From Vulcanimicrobium winogradskyi (GTDB taxonomy: Bacteria; Vulcanimicrobiota; Vulcanimicrobiia; Vulcanimicrobiales; Vulcanimicrobiaceae), in contig PLDA01000003.1 in the NCBI GenBank assembly GCA_003134965.1, forward strand, positions 62,001-126,000: a stretch of 64,000 nt of DNA, read 5' to 3'. Within the stretch, counting starts at the first letter, position 1, and every line of letters starts with the position of its first letter. The notes below the pieces were generated by a model. That model saw only the letters and a program-made list of their open reading frames with translations. It was not told where the DNA came from and did no database searches. Of the stretch, positions 33,472 to 42,753 are shown in pieces. A program made the position numbers and the translations under genes.

Positions 33472-34257
33472 ATGCACGTGAACGTCGCGACGCAGCACTG
33501 GTTGCGTTATCAGCACGGCGGCCGGACCGCGTTCGGAACCCTCGACGGTGACACCGTCACCCGTTACGAGGGCGACATGTTCGCAGCGCCGGTGCCGACA
33601 CAGGAGACCGTCGCGCTCGACGCGGTGACCATCCTCCCGCCGACCGAACCGACGAAGATGATCGGTCTGTGGAACAACTTCGCCGCCCTCGGGGCCAAGC
33701 TCGGCCTGGCCGTCCCCGAGGACCCGCTGTACTTCATCAAGGGCAGCAACGCGTTCATCGCGACCGGCGAGACGATCCGGCAGCCGAGGTTTTACGACGG
33801 CCGTGTGGTCTTCGAAGCCGAGCTCGGCATCGTGATCGGCAAGCGCTGCAGCGGTGCCGACGAGACCGAGGCCGCCGCGGCGATCTTCGGCTACACCTGC
33901 GTGAACGACGTGACGGCGTTCGACGTGCTCAACAAGGACGCGTCGTTCGCGCAGTGGACGCGGGCGAAGAGCTTCGACACGTTCGGCGTGTTCGGTCCGG
34001 TCGTCGCGACCGGGCTCGATCCCGGCACGCTGACGATTCGAGCCGTGCTCAACGACGAAGAACGCCAGAACTACCCCGCGAGCGACATGATCGTCAAGCC
34101 GGTGCGGCTGGTCAGCCTGATCTCGCGCGACATGACGCTGATGCCGGGTGACGTGATCGCGTGCGGCACGTCGATCGGCGCCGGCAAGATGAAACCCGGC
34201 AGCACGATCGAGATCGCGATCGACGGCATCGGGACGCTCCACAACCACTTCGAGTAG
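33472..34257 (+). CDS. Fumarylacetoacetate hydrolase family protein
   Basis: 261 residues from ATG 33472; the frame is open upstream but lacks similarity there. FAH-fold features: LWNNFAALGAKLGL, then metal ligands Glu115 and Glu117 in VFEAELGIVIGK and Asp146 in TCVNDVTAFD, and GDVIACGTSIGAG near the C-terminus. The family includes hydrolases and decarboxylases of 2-oxo acids such as oxaloacetate, acylpyruvate and 2-hydroxyhepta-2,4-diene-1,7-dioate. Followed after 9 nt by the PanE-like gene. Confidence 0.9.
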   Translation: MHVNVATQHWLRYQHGGRTAFGTLDGDTVTRYEGDMFAAPVPTQETVALDAVTILPPTEPTKMIGLWNNFAALGAKLGLAVPEDPLYFIKGSNAFIATGETIRQPRFYDGRVVFEAELGIVIGKRCSGADETEAAAAIFGYTCVNDVTAFDVLNKDASFAQWTRAKSFDTFGVFGPVVATGLDPGTLTIRAVLNDEERQNYPASDMIVKPVRLVSLISRDMTLMPGDVIACGTSIGAGKMKPGSTIEIAIDGIGTLHNHFE

Positions 34258-34266
34258 AGGAACCAC

Positions 34267-35268
34267 TTGCGAATCTGCATCATCGGAGCCGGAGCGATCG
34301 GCGGCATGCTCGGCGGTCGGCTGGCGCTGGCCGGCGAGACCGTCACGTTCATCGAGAAGAATCCCGCGCACGCGTACGCGATGCGAACCCAGGGGCTGCG
34401 CATCGAGGCCGACGGCGACGCCGTCGTGGCGAAGGATTTCGCGATCACCGACGATCTCGCCGCGCCGGGCCCGCAAGACCTGGTGGTGATCGCGGTCAAA
34501 GCGCACCAGATCCCGGCGCTCGTCCCCGATATCCGGCAGCTCTTCGGGCCGAAGACGATCGTGATGACCGTCCAGAACGGCGTGCCGTGGTGGTACTTCT
34601 TCAAGCACGGCGGGCCGCACGACGGGCGCCGCATCGCCGCGGTCGATCCGAGCGGTGCGATCGACGAAGCGATCGAGCGCGAGCGGATCGTCGGCTGCAT
34701 CGTCTACCCGGCCGGGGAAGTGACCGCACCGGGCGTGATTCACGTCGTCGAGGGGAACCGGTTCTCCGTCGGCGAGCTGGACGGTTCGCACAGCGAACGC
34801 GTCGAAGCGCTGGCGGCGATGCTCGTGCGCTCGGGCTTCAAATCGTACGTGCTCGACGACATTCGCGGCGAGATCTGGCTCAAGCTGTGGGGCAACCTGT
34901 CGTTCAATCCGATCAGCGCGCTGACGCGAGCGACGCTGGCCGGACTGTGCCGTAACCCGTACACGCGCGAACTGGCCGCGCAGATGATGGGCGAAGCGCA
35001 GCAGATCGGCGAGAAGTTGGGGATCACGTTCCGCCACACGATCGAGAAGCGGATCGCCGGCGCCGAAGGCGTCGGCGAGCACAAGACCTCGATGCTGCAG
35101 GACGTCGAGGCGGGACGCAGCCTCGAGATCGAGGCACTGGTCGGCGCGGTCGTCGAGCTGGGCCGCCTCACCGAGACGCCGACACCGCACATCGACTCCG
35201 TGTACGCCGCCGTCAAAGGGCTCGAAGAGACGCTCTCGCAGCGCGCCGCGGTCGCCGTCACGGCGTGA
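34267..35268 (+). CDS. Ketopantoate reductase family protein (PanE/ApbA)
   Basis: 333 residues, TTG start directly before the nucleotide-binding motif MRICIIGAGAIGGMLGGRLA. Family motifs VIAVKAHQIPAL, VQNGVPWW, the catalytic-type Lys in WLKLWGNLSFNPISALT and the C-terminal TSMLQDVEAGRSLEIEALVGAV are present. It reduces a 2-oxo acid with NADPH; ketopantoate is the type substrate, but its place after an FAH-family gene suggests another 2-oxo acid. Confidence 0.88.
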   Translation: MRICIIGAGAIGGMLGGRLALAGETVTFIEKNPAHAYAMRTQGLRIEADGDAVVAKDFAITDDLAAPGPQDLVVIAVKAHQIPALVPDIRQLFGPKTIVMTVQNGVPWWYFFKHGGPHDGRRIAAVDPSGAIDEAIERERIVGCIVYPAGEVTAPGVIHVVEGNRFSVGELDGSHSERVEALAAMLVRSGFKSYVLDDIRGEIWLKLWGNLSFNPISALTRATLAGLCRNPYTRELAAQMMGEAQQIGEKLGITFRHTIEKRIAGAEGVGEHKTSMLQDVEAGRSLEIEALVGAVVELGRLTETPTPHIDSVYAAVKGLEETLSQRAAVAVTA

Positions 35269-35293
35269 TCGCCGAGCGGCTCGTGCAAGGACC

Positions 35294-36247
35294 GTGATCA
35301 CCGGGCAGACGGGGATCTTCGCGCTCGGCGACGCCGCGCACGGGTTCTTCGAGTTCGCACTGCGCGATGGTGCGGCTGCTGAGGCGCTGGTGAAGGCCGT
35401 CGCCGATCTGCGGCCGCCGCGCACCACCGTCGGTGGTGTGAACGTCGTGGTGGGCTTCCGCCCGGAGCTGTGGCGGATCGTCGCACCGCACGACGCGCCG
35501 GCCGGCGTTCACGGTTTCGACGAGCCGCTCCGCGGTGCGGGCGGGTACTCGATGCCGACGACGCAGGCCGACCTCTGGATCTGGTACGCGGCTGCGGCCT
35601 ACGACATCGTCTTCGATCTCGGCTCGGCGACCGTGGACGCGCTTGCGCCGCATGCGACGCTGGTTCGCGAGGCGACGGGCTGGTCGTACAAGCACACCCG
35701 CGACCTGACCGGCTTCGAGGACGGCACCGAGAACCCGACGCTGTACGAAGCGCCCCAGATCGTACTGATCGAGGACGATGCGCCGGGCGCGGGCGGCAGT
35801 GTCCTGCTGTTCCAGCAATGGCGGCACCTGTCGAAGGACTGGAACGCGCTCCCGGACGAGCGACAAGAGCAGGTCATCGGCCGCACCAAGCCCGACAGCG
35901 TCGAGTTCGAGGGCGACGCGATGCCGGCCGACTCACATGTCGCGCGCACCAAAGTTCATGTGAACGGCGACGAGCTGCCGATCTTTCGCCGCAACGTTCC
36001 GTACGGGACGGTGAGCGAGCACGGCACGCTGTTCATCGGCTTCAGTGCCGACCAGCGGCGTTTGCAGCGCATGCTCGAACAGATGGCCGGCGCCGACGGC
36101 GGTCCGCGCGACGCGCTGACCCGCTACACGACGCCGCTCACCGGCGCGTACTACTTCATTCCCTCGGTTGAGGCGCTGCGCGCCTTCACGACGCCCGACG
36201 ACGGCGACCATGAAGTGCAGGTGCCGGTCGCGGAGCCGCCGCGCTGA
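35294..36247 (+). CDS. Dyp-type heme peroxidase
   Basis: 317 residues, GTG start, no signal peptide. The signature GFEDGTENP gives distal Asp143; the proximal heme His is His215 in DSHVARTKVH, with Arg233 in FRRNVPYG, the same spacing as in bacterial DypB. It oxidises dyes, phenols or porphyrins with H2O2. No encapsulin gene is next to it. The following GNAT gene starts 2 nt after its stop. Confidence 0.94.
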   Translation: MITGQTGIFALGDAAHGFFEFALRDGAAAEALVKAVADLRPPRTTVGGVNVVVGFRPELWRIVAPHDAPAGVHGFDEPLRGAGGYSMPTTQADLWIWYAAAAYDIVFDLGSATVDALAPHATLVREATGWSYKHTRDLTGFEDGTENPTLYEAPQIVLIEDDAPGAGGSVLLFQQWRHLSKDWNALPDERQEQVIGRTKPDSVEFEGDAMPADSHVARTKVHVNGDELPIFRRNVPYGTVSEHGTLFIGFSADQRRLQRMLEQMAGADGGPRDALTRYTTPLTGAYYFIPSVEALRAFTTPDDGDHEVQVPVAEPPR

Positions 36248-36249
36248 AC

Positions 36250-36789
36250 GTGCTGCAAGGCGCGATCTGCCGGCTTCGCCCGTACCGCGCGGACGATCTC
36301 GACGCATTGGTCGATGCCGCCGACGACCCAGCGGTCACGCGCTGGATGACCGCCGGCTTCCCGCATCCGTACACGCGGACGGACGGCGAGCGGTGGCTGG
36401 CGATCGCGCTGCTGGACGATCCGCCGAACCATTTCGCGATCGAGGCGGGCGGTGCGTTCGCCGGCGCAATCGGGATCCTGCCGCGGAGCGGCGAGCATCA
36501 CGGTTCGGCGATCTTCGGCTACTGGCTCGGCCGCCGATTCTGGGGCCGCGGCATCGCAACGGACGCCGCCCGCTCGATGGCACGCCACGCCTTCCAATCC
36601 CGAGGACTACGGCGCCTCGAAGCATCGGTCTTCGTCCCCAACACGGCATCCGCGCGGGTGCTCGAAAAAGCCGGCTTCACCCTCGAAGGCCGACTGCGCC
36701 AGTCATACGTCGACCGCACCGGAGCCGCCCACGACGCCCTCATCTACGCGCGCCTCACCACCGACCCCGAGCCGCACTTGTCACCCTGA
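36250..36789 (+). CDS. GNAT N-acetyltransferase, RimJ/RimL type
   Basis: 179 residues, GTG start. The acetyl-CoA-binding pattern of the RimJ/RimL group is present: LGRRFWGRGIATDAARSM followed by LRRLEASVFVPNTASARVLEKAGFTLEGRLR. The substrate is unknown. The last residues and the TGA stop fall within a copy of the dispersed repeat, so the original C-terminus may have been altered. Confidence 0.88.
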   Translation: MLQGAICRLRPYRADDLDALVDAADDPAVTRWMTAGFPHPYTRTDGERWLAIALLDDPPNHFAIEAGGAFAGAIGILPRSGEHHGSAIFGYWLGRRFWGRGIATDAARSMARHAFQSRGLRRLEASVFVPNTASARVLEKAGFTLEGRLRQSYVDRTGAAHDALIYARLTTDPEPHLSP

Positions 36790-37092
36790 GCTTGTCGAAG
36801 GGTGGCGGCGTCCCGCCGCCCTTCCGTTTCGTAATCGCGCGCAGCCGGTATCTCTGTCATTCTCCCAAATCATGTCACCCTGAGCTTGTCGAAGGGTCGG
36901 CGTCGTCACGCGCCCCAAAAAGGTTGGGCGGCGCCCGCCGCCCTTCCGTTTCGGAATCGCGCCCAGCCGTCATCTCTGTCATTCTCCCAAATCATGTCAC
37001 CCTGAGCTTGTCGAAGGGTCGGCGCCGTGTCCAGGCACCACGGTCGTCAGCACCGACCAGTCACCCGCACCCTTCGACAAGCTCAGGGTGAC
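36780..37092. repeat. Intergenic array of the dispersed short repeat
   Basis: Copies of GTCACCCTGAGCTTGTCGAAGGGT lie at 36780-36803, 36874-36898 and 36996-37020, and one inverted copy at 37068-37092. The second and third sit in a longer unit (cccgccgcccttccgtttcg ... tctcccaaatcatg) repeated at about 36812-36899 and 36934-37021, period 122 nt. The 344 nt between the GNAT stop and the SDR start hold nothing else that looks like a gene. Confidence 0.9.
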
Positions 37093-37133
37093 AACGAAGG
37101 GCGGAAACCGTGCCCGGCGGAACGCCGCCCTCG

Positions 37134-37895
37134 ATGACGCAGGGTAGACTCGCTGGCAAAACGATCCTCATCAGCGGTGGCGCGAGCGGAATCGGTCTCG
37201 CAACCGCGCGCCGAGCGCTCACGCAGGGCGCGCATGTCGCAATCGGCGACATCGACGCGGCAGCGGGCGAACGCGCTGCGCGTGAAACGCCGGGGCTCCA
37301 CTTCGTCCGCCTCGATGTCACGAGCGACGCGAGCTGGGCCGCCGCCGTCGACGACGTGCGGACGCGCTTTCGTCGCATCGACGGCGTGGTAAACAGCGCC
37401 GGGATCTTCCTGATCGGCGACATCGAGACGTGCAGCGATGAGGACTGGCGCAAGACCCACGCGGTGAACCTCGACGGCGTGTTCTACGGCTGCCGCCACG
37501 CCGTGCGCGCGATGAAGCATCACGGCGGCTCGATCGTGAACATGTCGTCGGTCAGCGGGATCGTCGGCGGGCACAACGTCCTCGCCTACAACTCATCGAA
37601 GGGCGCCGTTCGCATGCTGAGCAAGTCGATCGCGCTGCACTGCGCGCGCAAAGGCTACAAGATCCGCTGCAACTCCGTACACCCGACATTCGTCGACACG
37701 CCGATGTTCCGCGACACGATCGACCACGCCCGCGAGCCCGAACGCATCCGCGCCGCACTCCTAGCCCAAGTCCCGCTCGGCCGCCCCGCGGCGCCCGAAG
37801 AGATCGCCGACCTGATCGTCTATCTCCTCTCCGACGAATCTGCATTCGTCACCGGCGCCGAGATGGTAATCGACGGCGGCCTCACCGCGCAGTAG
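37134..37895 (+). CDS. Short-chain dehydrogenase/reductase
   Basis: 253 residues from ATG 37134 (GTG 37110 is an in-frame alternative). Nucleotide motif SGGASGIG, NSAG, catalytic Ser in MSSVSG and Tyr/Lys in YNSSKGAVRML, C-terminal FVTGAEMVIDGGL. It resembles the cyclohexanol/3-hydroxysteroid dehydrogenase-like group (IRCNSVHPTFVDTPMF). Oxidises or reduces a hydroxyl/keto group with NAD(P). Confidence 0.9.
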   Translation: MTQGRLAGKTILISGGASGIGLATARRALTQGAHVAIGDIDAAAGERAARETPGLHFVRLDVTSDASWAAAVDDVRTRFRRIDGVVNSAGIFLIGDIETCSDEDWRKTHAVNLDGVFYGCRHAVRAMKHHGGSIVNMSSVSGIVGGHNVLAYNSSKGAVRMLSKSIALHCARKGYKIRCNSVHPTFVDTPMFRDTIDHAREPERIRAALLAQVPLGRPAAPEEIADLIVYLLSDESAFVTGAEMVIDGGLTAQ

Positions 37896-37957
37896 CTGAT
37901 GCTGACGACGTGTCCGAGCTGCGGGTACCGGGCAAACGCAAAGGACATTGGGCTGTG

Positions 37958-38458
37958 ATGGTTGGCAAAATGCGGTTGCTGTGGCTTGGAACGACTGTCC
38001 TGGGATTGCTGTATGGGTCGGCGACGGCAGGCAATGCTTGTGACAACGAAAATAGCGGACCGTTGTACAACCGACCGCTTTACAATGATGAACTAACTGT
38101 GGCTCTGCCCAAGAACTGGCTTCTCGTAAAGTCAGAACCGCCGGGTATCCTGAAATACGACAATATCGTATACTACGTTCAGCTCGATGGCCGAAGCCTG
38201 TTTGCGATCGACCTTACTAATGATACCAACTTCCAGCTCACTGATAATACTGCGTCGACGAACGTGACGAATAATGGAATCTGGGCGACGGAGTATCGGC
38301 AGGAGGGTATCTTGAGGATCGTCATCGTCAAGCCACCGTGCGCCGGATTTAGGTATGTCGCGATGTGGCCCATTACCAAGGATCCCAGCGAGCGACGTCA
38401 AGTTGAGGCATCGATGAAATCCATCAACTGCGTCGCTTCACCTCGACCGCGGCTCTGA
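37958..38458 (+). CDS. Secreted protein of unknown function
   Basis: 166 residues from ATG 37958 (upstream GTG 37910 possible). A signal peptide (MRLLWLGTTVLGLLYGSATAG) precedes a mature part with three Cys and the end QVEASMKSINCV. Base composition is visibly less GC-rich than neighbours (for example tgataccaacttccagctcactgataat-type runs), suggesting recent acquisition. No domain recognised. Confidence 0.6.
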   Translation: MVGKMRLLWLGTTVLGLLYGSATAGNACDNENSGPLYNRPLYNDELTVALPKNWLLVKSEPPGILKYDNIVYYVQLDGRSLFAIDLTNDTNFQLTDNTASTNVTNNGIWATEYRQEGILRIVIVKPPCAGFRYVAMWPITKDPSERRQVEASMKSINCVASPRPRL

Positions 38459-38898
38459 CGGTTTCGGACCAACGCCGCACGTTGCCGCCTCGGTGGGATC
38501 AGGCGCGATGCGTCACACGCGAGAGGCTTTCTGCTGGCGCACGCTCAGGCCGTCGGAGTCGACGCCTCGACGACGCTCTGCGTCACGTCGCAACGGACCT
38601 ACGTGACCGCGGCGGTCTTAGCCAGCGTGATCAAGCGGAACTGAGTCGGCTTTCAGCTGATCGTCCGGATTTAGCGGCCGTCAATCATGGTACCATCAGT
38701 GATATGGTAGTTCGACCGCGGTGCGGGCGCGACAAAGTCGCCTTGCTCTCAAGCTCCGTTCGTGTTGGGCGAGATGCGATGCGCATCGTTTCTTCGATGA
38801 AAAGCCTACGGTGCAGGTTGCACGCGTGACCGAACGAGTTCTGGACGGACCGGATGCTTCGATCCGAGAGGGTGAGTACAACGCGTTCCACTGAGGGA
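38459..38898. other. Gene-poor stretch with a possible decayed paralogue
   Basis: No intact gene. On the plus strand near 38761-38829 the reading DAMRIVSSMKSLRC resembles the end of the preceding gene (RRQVEASMKSINC), so this may be a degraded second copy. The rest shows no coding signal that I trust. Confidence 0.35.
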
Positions 38899-40899
38899 TC
38901 AAACGCGCTGGGCTAGGTTGCCGATCCAGCGGTAGAGGCCGACGACGGTGGCGATGAAGGCGAGGAGGCCGATGAACATCGCGGGCAGCGCGAAGCTGTC
39001 GCCGACGAGTGCGAGCGGAGCGTCCTTGTTCGTGGCGACGATGATGCCGGAGAGGATAACGCCGAAGAGGCTCTCGCCGACGATCAGGCCAGATGCGAGA
39101 AGCACGCCGAGACGTTTCGCCACATCGGCGTTGGGCCGGCGCTCGACCCAGCTGTTGTACGCCTTGCCCGCGAACGCGCCGACGACGACCATGAAGGTCA
39201 CCGACATCGGCAGATAGATGCCGAGCGCGACGGCCAGCGGCGGGAACTGGCGCTTCGACGTGCGGCGCAGCGTCTCGTCGATCGCGACGATCACAAGGCC
39301 GATGCCTGCACCCCACGCGATGAGTCCCCAGTTGATCTGGCCAGTGATCACGCCGTTCGCGAGCGCCGAGATCAGCGTCGCCTGCGGCGCGGCGAGGGGC
39401 TGCGCGGTGATGCCGTGGATCGGTGAGCCGGCGAAGCCGTTCGAGTGGTTGAGCAAGTCCAGGATCGGGGGAATGACCGCAGCGCCGAAGACGACGCCGA
39501 CGACGAGTGCGACCTGCTGCCTCCACGGCGTTGCTCCGACGAGCTGCCCGGTCTTGAGGTCCTGCAGGTTGTCGTTCGAGATCGTCGCGACGTTGATGAT
39601 GACCGCGGTGACGAACAGCGCGAAGGCAACCAGGGCTTTCCCGGCGATGGGATCGCCCGGGTGCGCGACGACCAGCAGCAGCAGCGACGCTCCCAGCACG
39701 GTCAGGATCGCCAATCCGGAGACGGGCGAGTTCGACGAGCCGATGAGGCCTGCCATGTAGCCGCAGACCGCCGCGACGATCAGTCCGGCCAGCACGACGT
39801 AGACCAGCGCGCCGAGGATCAGCGGGATGGCGGCACTCGCGATCGCGCTGCCGCTCAGGAACGCCCAAAGCAGAACCGCGAGGGGGACGAGGCAAACCGC
39901 GCTCACCAGCAAGACGATGTTGAACGGGATGTCGCGCTCGGTGATCGGCAGCGCGTCACCGCGGCCGGCGGTCCGCTCGCGCGAGGCGGCAAGCGACGAG
40001 ATCACGCCGCGCACGACCGGCGCGGTGAGGCGGCCCAGGGACCACAGCGCGGCCACGCCGATCGCGCCCGCGCCCATGAACCGGACTTCCTTGCGGAAGA
40101 CGGTGTTCGCGAGCGCGGCGACGTCGCCGGTCAGGGGGTGGAACGACGAGAGCACCGGGACCAGCACGCCCCACGCCAGGACGATCCCCGCCAGCATCGC
40201 GATACCGACCGAGAGGCCGACGAGGTGGCCGACGCCGACGAGCGCCAGGGAGAGGCCGACGTTGAACCCCGTCACCGAGGCGCCGGCGCGAACGTATCGC
40301 GCCACTTCGCTGGCAAAGACTCCCGTGCCGATGATCGCCGCGAATAGGGCGCTGGCGACCGAGCTCCACAGGACGGTGGCGAAGCCCGCCTTGTTTTCGG
40401 CGAGAGCGGCCGCGTTGCCGCCGGCTCCGGCAGCGGCGCCGACCTTGAGCACCTCGGCGGCAGCGACGCCTTCCGGGTAGGGGAGGTCGCTCCCGGTGAC
40501 CATCGCTCGCCGCAGCGGGACGCTGTACATCACGCCCAGGATCCCGCCGACCACGCAGATCCCGAACGACTCCCAGAACGGGAAACCGGTCCACCACCCG
40601 ACCATCACCAGCCCCGGCAGGACGAAGATCACCGACGAGAGCGTCCCGGCCGCCGAGGCGACCGTCTGGACGATGTTGTTCTCCCAGATCGTCGACGTCT
40701 TGAAAAAGCGGAGCAGCGCCATCGAAATGACCGCGGCCGGGATCGACGAGGCGAACGTCAGCCCGACCTTGAGGCCCAGGTAGACGTTCGCGGCCGTGAA
40801 GACCAGCGTGATCAGCGCCCCGAGGATGAGGCCGCGGACGGTGAGTTCGACGCGGCGGTCGCCGGGGGCGCGCGGGGAAGCGACGGTCTGGGAAGCCAC
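38899..40899 (-). CDS. OPT family oligopeptide transporter
   Basis: 666 residues with about 14-16 membrane helices. Family hallmarks include the first helix pair VFTAANVYLGLKVGLTFASSIPAAVISMALLR read from about residue 33, FVLPGLVMVGWW and LPYPEGVAAAEVLKVG. OPT carriers take up small peptides or metal chelates using the proton gradient. No partner gene is adjacent. Long open frames on the opposite strand are shadows. Confidence 0.93.
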   Translation of the reverse strand: MASQTVASPRAPGDRRVELTVRGLILGALITLVFTAANVYLGLKVGLTFASSIPAAVISMALLRFFKTSTIWENNIVQTVASAAGTLSSVIFVLPGLVMVGWWTGFPFWESFGICVVGGILGVMYSVPLRRAMVTGSDLPYPEGVAAAEVLKVGAAAGAGGNAAALAENKAGFATVLWSSVASALFAAIIGTGVFASEVARYVRAGASVTGFNVGLSLALVGVGHLVGLSVGIAMLAGIVLAWGVLVPVLSSFHPLTGDVAALANTVFRKEVRFMGAGAIGVAALWSLGRLTAPVVRGVISSLAASRERTAGRGDALPITERDIPFNIVLLVSAVCLVPLAVLLWAFLSGSAIASAAIPLILGALVYVVLAGLIVAAVCGYMAGLIGSSNSPVSGLAILTVLGASLLLLVVAHPGDPIAGKALVAFALFVTAVIINVATISNDNLQDLKTGQLVGATPWRQQVALVVGVVFGAAVIPPILDLLNHSNGFAGSPIHGITAQPLAAPQATLISALANGVITGQINWGLIAWGAGIGLVIVAIDETLRRTSKRQFPPLAVALGIYLPMSVTFMVVVGAFAGKAYNSWVERRPNADVAKRLGVLLASGLIVGESLFGVILSGIIVATNKDAPLALVGDSFALPAMFIGLLAFIATVVGLYRWIGNLAQRV

Positions 40900-40941
40900 G
40901 ACGCCCTCCTTCCGGGAGGGCCAAGCGGCGCCTTCCGAGTG

Positions 40942-41178
40942 CTAGGAGCGGGCCACGTACCCGTAGGTGCCGGGGACCCATTCGCAGACGCTGCCGTCGC
41001 GCATCACGAACGATTCGCAGCCGTCCACTTCGGGGTTGAAATCGTCGTTGCGCGCCTTTGTCCCGGGCCAGTCGACGTTGCCGTCCTGGCGCGCCGCGGC
41101 GCGCGCCTTGGTGTACGAAAACTGCGGGGTCTTGGTGAGCGCGTTGAGCGCGCGGGTCAGCGTCTGCGCCTGCGTCAT
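40942..41178 (-). CDS. Small protein of unknown function
   Basis: 78 residues from ATG 41178: an N-terminal helix (TQAQTLTRALNALTKTPQFSYTKARAAARQ) followed by a beta-type C-terminus (ESFVMRDGSVCEWVPGTYGYVARS). Soluble, no known domain. It is divergent from glnA with 123 nt between them and lies 42 nt upstream of the OPT gene on the same strand. Confidence 0.6.
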   Translation of the reverse strand: MTQAQTLTRALNALTKTPQFSYTKARAAARQDGNVDWPGTKARNDDFNPEVDGCESFVMRDGSVCEWVPGTYGYVARS

Positions 41179-41301
41179 TGCGCCCGAGTATAGCACGATA
41201 GGCCACAAGGCACAGCGCGCGCAGCCGTGGTCGTGTATATGTCGAAAGGCTGGTTTTTTCGCAAGGTACGCGCGGCTGCCGCGGCATAGCTTTCGCTCAC
41301 G

Positions 41302-42735
41302 ATGCCTACTGAACTGCGCGATTTTCTCATGCTCCCGTACGGGGAGCTCGAAGAGCTGAACCTGGAGGCCAAGAAGCAGCGGAGGGATCGCGTCGCGCCC
41401 GACAAGATCCAAGAAGCCCGGCTGAAGTACCTCACCGACGAGAAGCGCATCAAGGCGGTCACGGTGATGTTCTCCGACCTCGAAGGCCGGCTGCACATGC
41501 TGGACTACGACAAGAAATTCTTGCTGAAGTCCGCCGACAACCTGACCTTCGACGGCTCCTCGATCCGCGGCTTCACGCCGCAGCGCGAAAGCGACTTGCG
41601 ACTGGCGCTCGACTGGGGCGCGTTCTACTGGGGCCCGGCCGACATCTTCGGCGCCGGCAAGGTGCTGATCTTCGGCGAAGTGCTCGACCGCGACGGCTCG
41701 CCGTTCAGCGCCGACATCCGCGGTGTGCTGAAGCAGCTCTCCGCCGATCAGTACGCGAAGCACGGCTACACCCTCAACGCGGCAAACGAGATCGAAGGCT
41801 TCGTCTTTCAGGGACTCGACGCCGAGCAGCGCTATCACGAGACCGGCAAGTTCGAGTACGTCAACACCGGCGGGTACTATCACTCGCTGCCCGGCGACCC
41901 GTTGCGCCAGTTCATCGACACGGTCGCCGAAGTGCAGCGCGCGATGGGCTTCGAGAACGAGAAGGACCACCCCGAGGTGGCGCCGTCGCAGTTCGAGATC
42001 AACTACAGCTACGGCGAAGTCACCGCCGCGGCCGACACGATCCAGCTCTACAAGCTGATCTGCCGCCAAGTCGCGACGAAGCTCGGGATGACGGCGAGCT
42101 TCCTGCCCAAACCCGTCGTCGGCGTGAACGGGAACGGGATGCACACCAACGTCTCGGTCAGCGACAAGAACGGCAAGAACCTGTTCTGGGAGAAGGGCGC
42201 CCAGGAGAACCTCAGCAAGTTCGCCTTCGACTTCTCAGACCGCATCCTCACGCACGGCAACGACATCTGCTTGCTGCTGAACTCGAGCGTCAACGCGTAC
42301 CGCCGCCTCGATCCGCATTTCGAAGCGCCGAATCAGATCAAGGCCTCGGCGGTCGACCGCGGCTCGATGGTCCGCTTCCCGATCGGCAACGAGCGCAGCT
42401 CACGGGTCGAGGTCCGTTCGGTCGCGCCCGACGCGAACCCGTACATGGTGATGCTCTCGGTGTTCAAGACCGGACTGGAAGGCAGCATCAGCGACATCGC
42501 AAACCTGCGCCAAGCCGACCGCTACCTGCCCGACAACATCTACGACGCGCTGACGAACTTCCGCAACTCGGAGTGGACGACGAAGCTGCTCGGCGCCGAC
42601 GTCAAGGAGCGCTACGCCGAACTCAAGCAGGCCACCGCGGACCGCTGCCCGCGGCTGCTCGGCACCTTCGTGAAAGCACAAGAAGTGCAGTACCACCACG
42701 AAGTGTACAACCAGTACATCTGGAACCTGTTCTAA
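41302..42735 (+). CDS. glnA: Glutamine synthetase, type I
   Basis: 477 residues. Makes glutamine from glutamate, ammonia and ATP; main route of ammonium assimilation. Seen are the beta-grasp motif FDGSSIRGF near residue 85, metal ligands in NEIEGFVF and APSQFEINYSYG, ATP/substrate loop VVGVNGNGMHTNVSVSD, and RSSRVEVRSVAPDANPYM. The Tyr adenylylation motif NLYDLP of enterobacterial enzymes is not evident. Stands alone; no glnB, glnE or ntr gene beside it. Confidence 0.95.
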   Translation: MPTELRDFLMLPYGELEELNLEAKKQRRDRVAPDKIQEARLKYLTDEKRIKAVTVMFSDLEGRLHMLDYDKKFLLKSADNLTFDGSSIRGFTPQRESDLRLALDWGAFYWGPADIFGAGKVLIFGEVLDRDGSPFSADIRGVLKQLSADQYAKHGYTLNAANEIEGFVFQGLDAEQRYHETGKFEYVNTGGYYHSLPGDPLRQFIDTVAEVQRAMGFENEKDHPEVAPSQFEINYSYGEVTAAADTIQLYKLICRQVATKLGMTASFLPKPVVGVNGNGMHTNVSVSDKNGKNLFWEKGAQENLSKFAFDFSDRILTHGNDICLLLNSSVNAYRRLDPHFEAPNQIKASAVDRGSMVRFPIGNERSSRVEVRSVAPDANPYMVMLSVFKTGLEGSISDIANLRQADRYLPDNIYDALTNFRNSEWTTKLLGADVKERYAELKQATADRCPRLLGTFVKAQEVQYHHEVYNQYIWNLF

Positions 42736-42753
42736 GCCCAGGCGGGCCGGCAG

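Noticed and set aside
33049..35427. Minus-strand open frame of about 790 codons opposite FAH and PanE genes
   Set aside because: Only shadow composition, and it collides with four well-supported genes.
36780..37092. CRISPR array
   Set aside because: Only three direct copies with unequal and mutually similar spacers, plus an inverted copy; the same element also occurs in genes, and no cas genes are present.
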